Assembly (NCBI GenBank): GCA_025602915.1
Contig: JAHLJZ010000021.1
Coordinates: 248,001-312,000 of the forward strand
Length of the DNA: 64,000 nt
Direction: 5' to 3'
Origin: Paraphysoderma sedebokerense
Taxonomy: Eukaryota; Blastocladiomycota; Physodermatomycetes; Physodermatales; Physodermataceae
The translations under genes and the position numbers were made by a program. Below, one piece after another: positions 59,936-64,000 of the stretch (the first letter of the stretch is position 1; every line of letters starts with the position of its first letter). Below the pieces are notes generated by a model that had not been told where the DNA came from, did no database searches, and worked only from the letters and a program-made list of their open reading frames with translations.

Positions 59936-61701
59936 ATGGCGCATAAATTGAGAAACCAGTGCCGATCAGACGTAGTTCATTGGAAGTCGTGTTCGATTGT
60001 CCATCACAGAAATCGATACCCTTATATCATGATGCCTCGAGATACAACACTGAATCCATTGACCAGAACACAAAATTTGGAAAACAAGAATATTGCAATC
60101 CCCCAGGACTCAATATCGAATGAATCCAGGTAATGTATATATATTCCTTTGTCCAAAATGGCTAGGCGAAGTAACAATCTTGAAATACATCATCTTCCTA
60201 ATTCAATTCAGCTCAACCCCAGTCCAATCAATATGTATCGACCTTTTAAAATCTGGTTTATTGACAGCATATACCGAGTTCTTCTCGCTCACCCATCACT
60301 TGCTTCATCCTGCACTAACTGTCCCTGCTATTGCGAATGAGGCGGGGGATGATTCGCATGCAAGCAAAGCTGCCATTCCGCAAACTGAGCTATCAAATCT
60401 AAAAACCTTACTAGCCGATTACGAATCAAGCTCGGATATTGAGCGAATGTATCAAAGTTTGAAAAAGTTGGGCAGGTTTTTCGAGAATCAAGGAGCTGCC
60501 TACCTTGACAAGGCGATCCGGTACTACACCAAGGGTGTCGAAGTTGCGGGAACTATGAATGATGCCAAAAATTTGCAAATCGAGGCGTACCAAAACTTAG
60601 GGAAGGCGCTGGAGCGAAATGGTGAGGCCAAAATATTATTATGTCGGCAGCAAACAGTCATGTTAATACAAATCACTCAATTTCCAGGTCAATATGCGGA
60701 GGCTCTCGAGTACTATTTAAAATACAGGCAGGAAATCAGAGATGATACTACGGTCTTATCTCTGCTCTCAGTTCTCCAAAATATTGCGAAAGAAGTATGA
60801 CTTTCTTTGTTTGTTATCACTGTCATTTGCTCCTCATAAACAGCTCTTATCCGCGCAGTTTGAGAAAAGCGACGATTTCGCGTCTGCCATCAAATATTAT
60901 GAAATGTGCATAAAGGAACTACCGGATAATCACCCGAATGCATCGCAGCTAAAGAGCGAAACCAACTATTATTTAGGTATGGCGTATCTTACGCTAGGAA
61001 GAATTGAGTTTTCTAAGAAGGTATGACCTTGTGTCATGCATCTCAACCACTCTGTTGATAACAATCTTCTATGGAACAGCATTTAGAAGTATGTGCAGAT
61101 GTTTGTAAATCTACAAATAATGGCGTTATGTACGGACTTGCTCAGAATGGTCTTGCGACATGTTTCGAGAGGTAATACGCAAGGCCATTCTTGTCACTCT
61201 GCCCGGTGCTACCAATATTGACAATATCAACTTCGTAGGGAAGAGAATTATGAGAATGCCATAGCCTCGCTAAGAGAGTTTCTTGAGTTCGCCGCAGGTT
61301 CACAATTGGACATCAAATCACAACTACAACATTTACGAGCTGAAGCATACAATCGCTTGGGATCAATTTATTGCAAGATAGGAAACTATCAGGATGCCGA
61401 GCAATGCTTTAACTCATGCTTCGATTTAATAAGATTCCCGTTCGGTGCAGCTAGCAATGAAGGCATCACGAATTCAAATTGTCTGTCCATGCGTCGCGCA
61501 GCTCATTTGAGCTTCAACTCGGGTTTAGTCCAACTGGGGATGGCGAAAGCTCATTCTATTATGACAGATTTGCTGAACATTGTCATTCAAAATGATGAAG
61601 AAAATCTGCGAGTTCTTTTAGAGTGGAAGAGTGGCAAGATCGATGAAAAATCGATCTCGCAACAATCAAGAGGTACCTTAGCAGCAATGCAGGAAAGCTA
61701 A
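59936..61701 (+). CDS. TTC29: Tetratricopeptide repeat protein TTC29 (axonemal dynein-associated)
   Basis: Six exons (59936-60129, 60212-60621, 60688-60794, 60844-61020, 61080-61171, 61239-61701) encode 480 residues, matching TTC29 length (about 475). Tetratricopeptide repeats fill most of the chain, for example AYQNLGKALERNGQYAEALE, ETNYYLGMAYLTLGRIEFS and AYNRLGSIYCKIGNYQDAEQ. The strongest link to TTC29 is near the C-terminus: LVQLGMAKAHSIMTDLLNIV and LRVLLEWKSGKI mirror the animal sequence around VHYGIARAHQMM and LNYLLSWKESRG. In animals and protists TTC29 is needed for sperm or flagellar motility and intraflagellar or dynein functions. Only 61 bp separate its ATG from the preceding gene's stop, so the promoter must be very short or lie inside that gene. 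Confidence 0.87.
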
Positions 61702-62094
61702 AAGCGATGGAGGATCTTTAGGACATAAAGTTGAAGTGTAAATAAATTACCAAAAGATCTTGTTTTACATCATAGTACAAGCAAAAGTTCGCAATAGAGA
61801 CAGAAGTAACGGCACAACCAACATAGAGTACAATCCCACGCTCGAGAAAGGACATCCTTACTTCGCAAGATACTGCAGTATATAGTATCATTCGTCCTTA
61901 TTGAGAAATGCATTTTATGCATTCTTAGCTTTCGCAATCCTTTCAAGATACTGGAGCATCCACCAACAAATGTCTCGCAAAATGTAGAGGCCCAAATTTC
62001 TAAAACTACAGAGAAACAATCATAATATTAATCTCCATCCATTATGATCAGGTATCTTCGGCATTAGATTAGATTAAAAATTAACGCAGGAATT
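61702..62094. other. Convergent 3' region, TTC29 / FAM72
   Basis: AATAAA at 61741-61746 is a likely polyadenylation signal for TTC29. Nothing else is seen. Confidence 0.45.
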
Positions 62095-63134
62095 TTATCG
62101 GCACAAAATATTTTTCTGAGGTGAAGCTTCCGCATCCTTCTCCGCAATTGGCAGATTCGCCCACAATAATGTCGTGCTTCCTATATAATCGGAATTTTCA
62201 TTAGCCTATGTAATGAGACTGTAATGATGTCGAGACAATTACCAGAACCGTCTTTTCTTTCATCGGCCTTGATACCATCAGAATGAAACATCCAGAAGTG
62301 ACCGTTGTTACATGCGTCCAGACACGTATCGCAAGGTTGGGTAACATGATAACCGACAACGTTTCCACTAGTTAAGAATAACGAATGGTAAATATCACGC
62401 ATGTCTGAACGTGTAAGTTTGGACGTTTCATACCATCCCAAACAAGCGACATCCCGTATTCTACAACGGCAATTCCTCGTTATGTAATCGTCGTTAACGA
62501 GCTGAACGCTGCTATATTTGAAGTGAGATGAAACAAAAAAATTTCATGAAGGATATTGTAAGTCATATCATTTCATATTTCTAGAGAGGTGTGGGATTTG
62601 TATCTTTCCAAGGGATCGCGATTTCACTCAAGGTGAATCAATATACAAATGGAAGCAAAATAAAAAGATAGGAACTTACCCATTCGGCGGTAAGTCAGTA
62701 GAGTATAACTCTACTCTGGTGTCTGCCAGTAAGATAGCTTTCATTCCTCGCAGGCAAACCAAGTTTAAGCAATGTTTACAGGTCAATTTGCATACTGCCT
62801 TTGACCGAAACTGCGGATGAATTTGGGGAGATTGGTGACTTTGAGAATTCGATCTGGAGAATGATTGGTGATGATGATTGGAGGAGTTGTGATGATTATG
62901 GTGATTGTGTAGGGAGTTCCTTCTTGGAGGGGGAGTAGTCGCGTTTGCGCGAGACGACGATTGATCGTTATTACGATAAAAAGTACTGAAAACTGGCGTC
63001 ATCTGGGCTGTACCATTTGTAGCATTCGCTGTGGCGGATGAGCTGGTAATTGTAGAGGATGTGGAATTTGACAAAGCGGTTTGAAGTAGACTTGTGGTCA
63101 TGAGTCGACGGGAGTGTGAATTTGGAGGGGACAT
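62095..63134 (-). CDS. FAM72: FAM72 family protein with N-terminal low-complexity extension
   Basis: Four exons (62680-63134, 62434-62511, 62243-62367, 62095-62180) encode 247 residues. The last ~150 residues follow FAM72: VCKLTCKHCLNLVCLRGMKA, ILLADTRVELYSTDLPPN, ITRNCRCRIRDVACLGCGN, VVGYHVTQPCDTCLDACNN, GHFWMFHS and TLLWANLP. Repeated CxxC pairs point to zinc binding. In animals FAM72 rises in proliferating cells and human FAM72A antagonises uracil glycosylase UNG2; whether that applies in fungi is not known. The N-terminal ~95 residues are an extra Ser/Thr/Asn/His-rich stretch (including HNHHNHHNSSNHHH). The frame is open further upstream, but the first true ATG is at 63134. The CGNVVGYHV junction depends on the intron at 62368-62433. 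Confidence 0.92.
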
Positions 63135-63766
63135 TGTTGCGCTTGCCCAGAGTAAACGAAGATATAGGCAGTTCGAACACAAATATTATTCTATATAATT
63201 ATATAATAATTACGTAGCGCAAACGAATGTCTCGTACGATGAACGACCTTGATAGTCCTTCTGTTGTAAATTCGCGAAGACAGTTTCGAAATTAATTTAG
63301 ATTCAGCGAAGATAACCCAAAACGCAGCACAAGATGTAGAGGAAGATGGTGACGGGGGCAGTACACCAAAATGGGATTATCAGACAACGATGAATGTATC
63401 TCGGAGGAAAGGAATTGATAAGGAGAGTTGGAAGGAGTGCTACACACGGTTCAACGGAGAGAAACACGAATTCGAGATTTCGAACGCGTTTCTCAGTTGT
63501 AAAAAGTTATGACACCAAATCTTGAATTGATGCTAGACATTTTATTGTTCTCCGACAATCATGTTTTTCTTCTTTATTAATAGAAAATCAAGTTTTTCGC
63601 CCTTACTAAATCTTCATTATACAGCAGATATTGTAGTTTTCACAAATTTATATGCATATTACAAATTCTTCGATTTTTTATTCTACAGAATTGGGTGACA
63701 GCCAACAGGAACTCGACTCCTTTCGGAGTTCAAACATTTTAACCCGCAGAACATATCACGGACAGA
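63135..63766. other. Upstream region of FAM72 and 3' region of next gene
   Basis: AT-rich sequence between two minus-strand genes. Nothing is recognised. Confidence 0.4.
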
Positions 63767-64000
63767 TCACGGACTTCTTCTGGCGCTTTGATTCATAAGC
63801 AATGAGGCAATATCAGTTTTCTGCTTATGAGATTCCGCTGTTCTTCCTCTTTTCGCTGAAGGGGTTTTAGGACGAAAAGATGTTGCATTCTCCATTTTCG
63901 TCCTTTTTGGTGCTCGCATTGAGGAGCTAGCTGCCTCGCATACGGATGGGGTCCGCGGCCGCTTTTCATTTTTTTGACTTTGTCCAGGTTGCGATTCATC
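63767..64000 (-). CDS. 3' end of a basic, probably nuclear protein (partial)
   Basis: A minus-strand frame is open from the window edge to a TGA at 63767-63769, giving 77 C-terminal residues. They are Ser/Lys/Arg/Pro-rich, with NLS-like clusters (EKRPRTPS, RAPKRTKMEN, TPSAKRGRTA), and end in TDIASLLMNQSARRSP. The competing frame that begins with an ATG at 63999 is shorter in meaning and Lys/Glu/Gln-rich. I prefer the first frame because its composition resembles disordered nuclear protein tails. The start and identity lie outside the window. Confidence 0.5.
   Translation of the reverse strand, partial: DESQPGQSQKNEKRPRTPSVCEAASSSMRAPKRTKMENATSFRPKTPSAKRGRTAESHKQKTDIASLLMNQSARRSP

Noticed and set aside
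63793-63999. Minus-strand frame with an ATG at 63999
   Set aside because: The alternative frame ending at 63767 has composition and NLS-like clusters more typical of a real protein tail.

Overview
The window reads as nuclear DNA from a zoosporic (flagellated, chytrid-type) fungus. Genes are compact and intron-rich: introns are mostly about 45-130 nt with GT..AG ends, and the standard stop codons are used. The set includes typical fungal and eukaryotic housekeeping genes. Three genes I recognise belong to centriole or flagellum biology, which walled non-flagellated fungi normally lack: CEP44, LRRC51 and TTC29. The base composition looks AT-rich (not computed). I saw no transposon, virus-like element, rRNA or CRISPR array. 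The phylum assignment is inference from gene content.

Layout. 1-13 kb: the 3' end of an unrecognised membrane-protein gene, a 2-oxoglutarate oxygenase, a neutral sphingomyelinase, a bHLH transcription factor, CEP44, URM1, LRRC51 and an LST2-like protein without a FYVE domain. 13-27 kb: RNA polymerase III subunit RPC31, a membrane-anchored subtilisin-like protease, an unrecognised 311-residue protein, a Rab GTPase and a class I cyclic-nucleotide phosphodiesterase. 28-42 kb: the ESCRT-I subunit VPS37, the nucleolar GTPase GNL3/NUG1, the 18-exon ISWI remodeller, an SH3 membrane protein and a SWIM/RING protein. 42-55 kb: dienoyl-CoA isomerase ECH1, a large disordered nuclear-type protein, a tRNA-Ser(AGA), an OFD1/TPA1 hydroxylase, ribosomal protein eL13, LSM2 and a selenocysteine lyase. 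55-64 kb: a coiled-coil protein that may be HAUS3, a secreted protein of unusual family, TTC29, FAM72 and the 3' end of a basic protein.

The genes do not form one pathway. Several share themes. CEP44, LRRC51, TTC29 and perhaps HAUS3 serve centrioles, axonemes and spindles. RPC31, GNL3, eL13, OFD1 and the tRNA serve translation and ribosome production. VPS37, Rab, LST2 and sphingomyelinase act on endosomes and membranes. Exon boundaries below were chosen so that reading frames join across GT..AG introns and match known family motifs. They have not been tested against transcripts.

The most interesting points are a selenocysteine lyase in a fungus; three RFX X-box-like motifs spaced exactly 27 bp apart upstream of eL13; a tRNA-Ser with one base missing from its anticodon stem; a recurrent pattern of tiny first coding exons (3-13 nt); competing splice donors at the start of the ISWI gene; and an intron-containing secreted gene whose family I recall mainly from cyanobacteria and plants.
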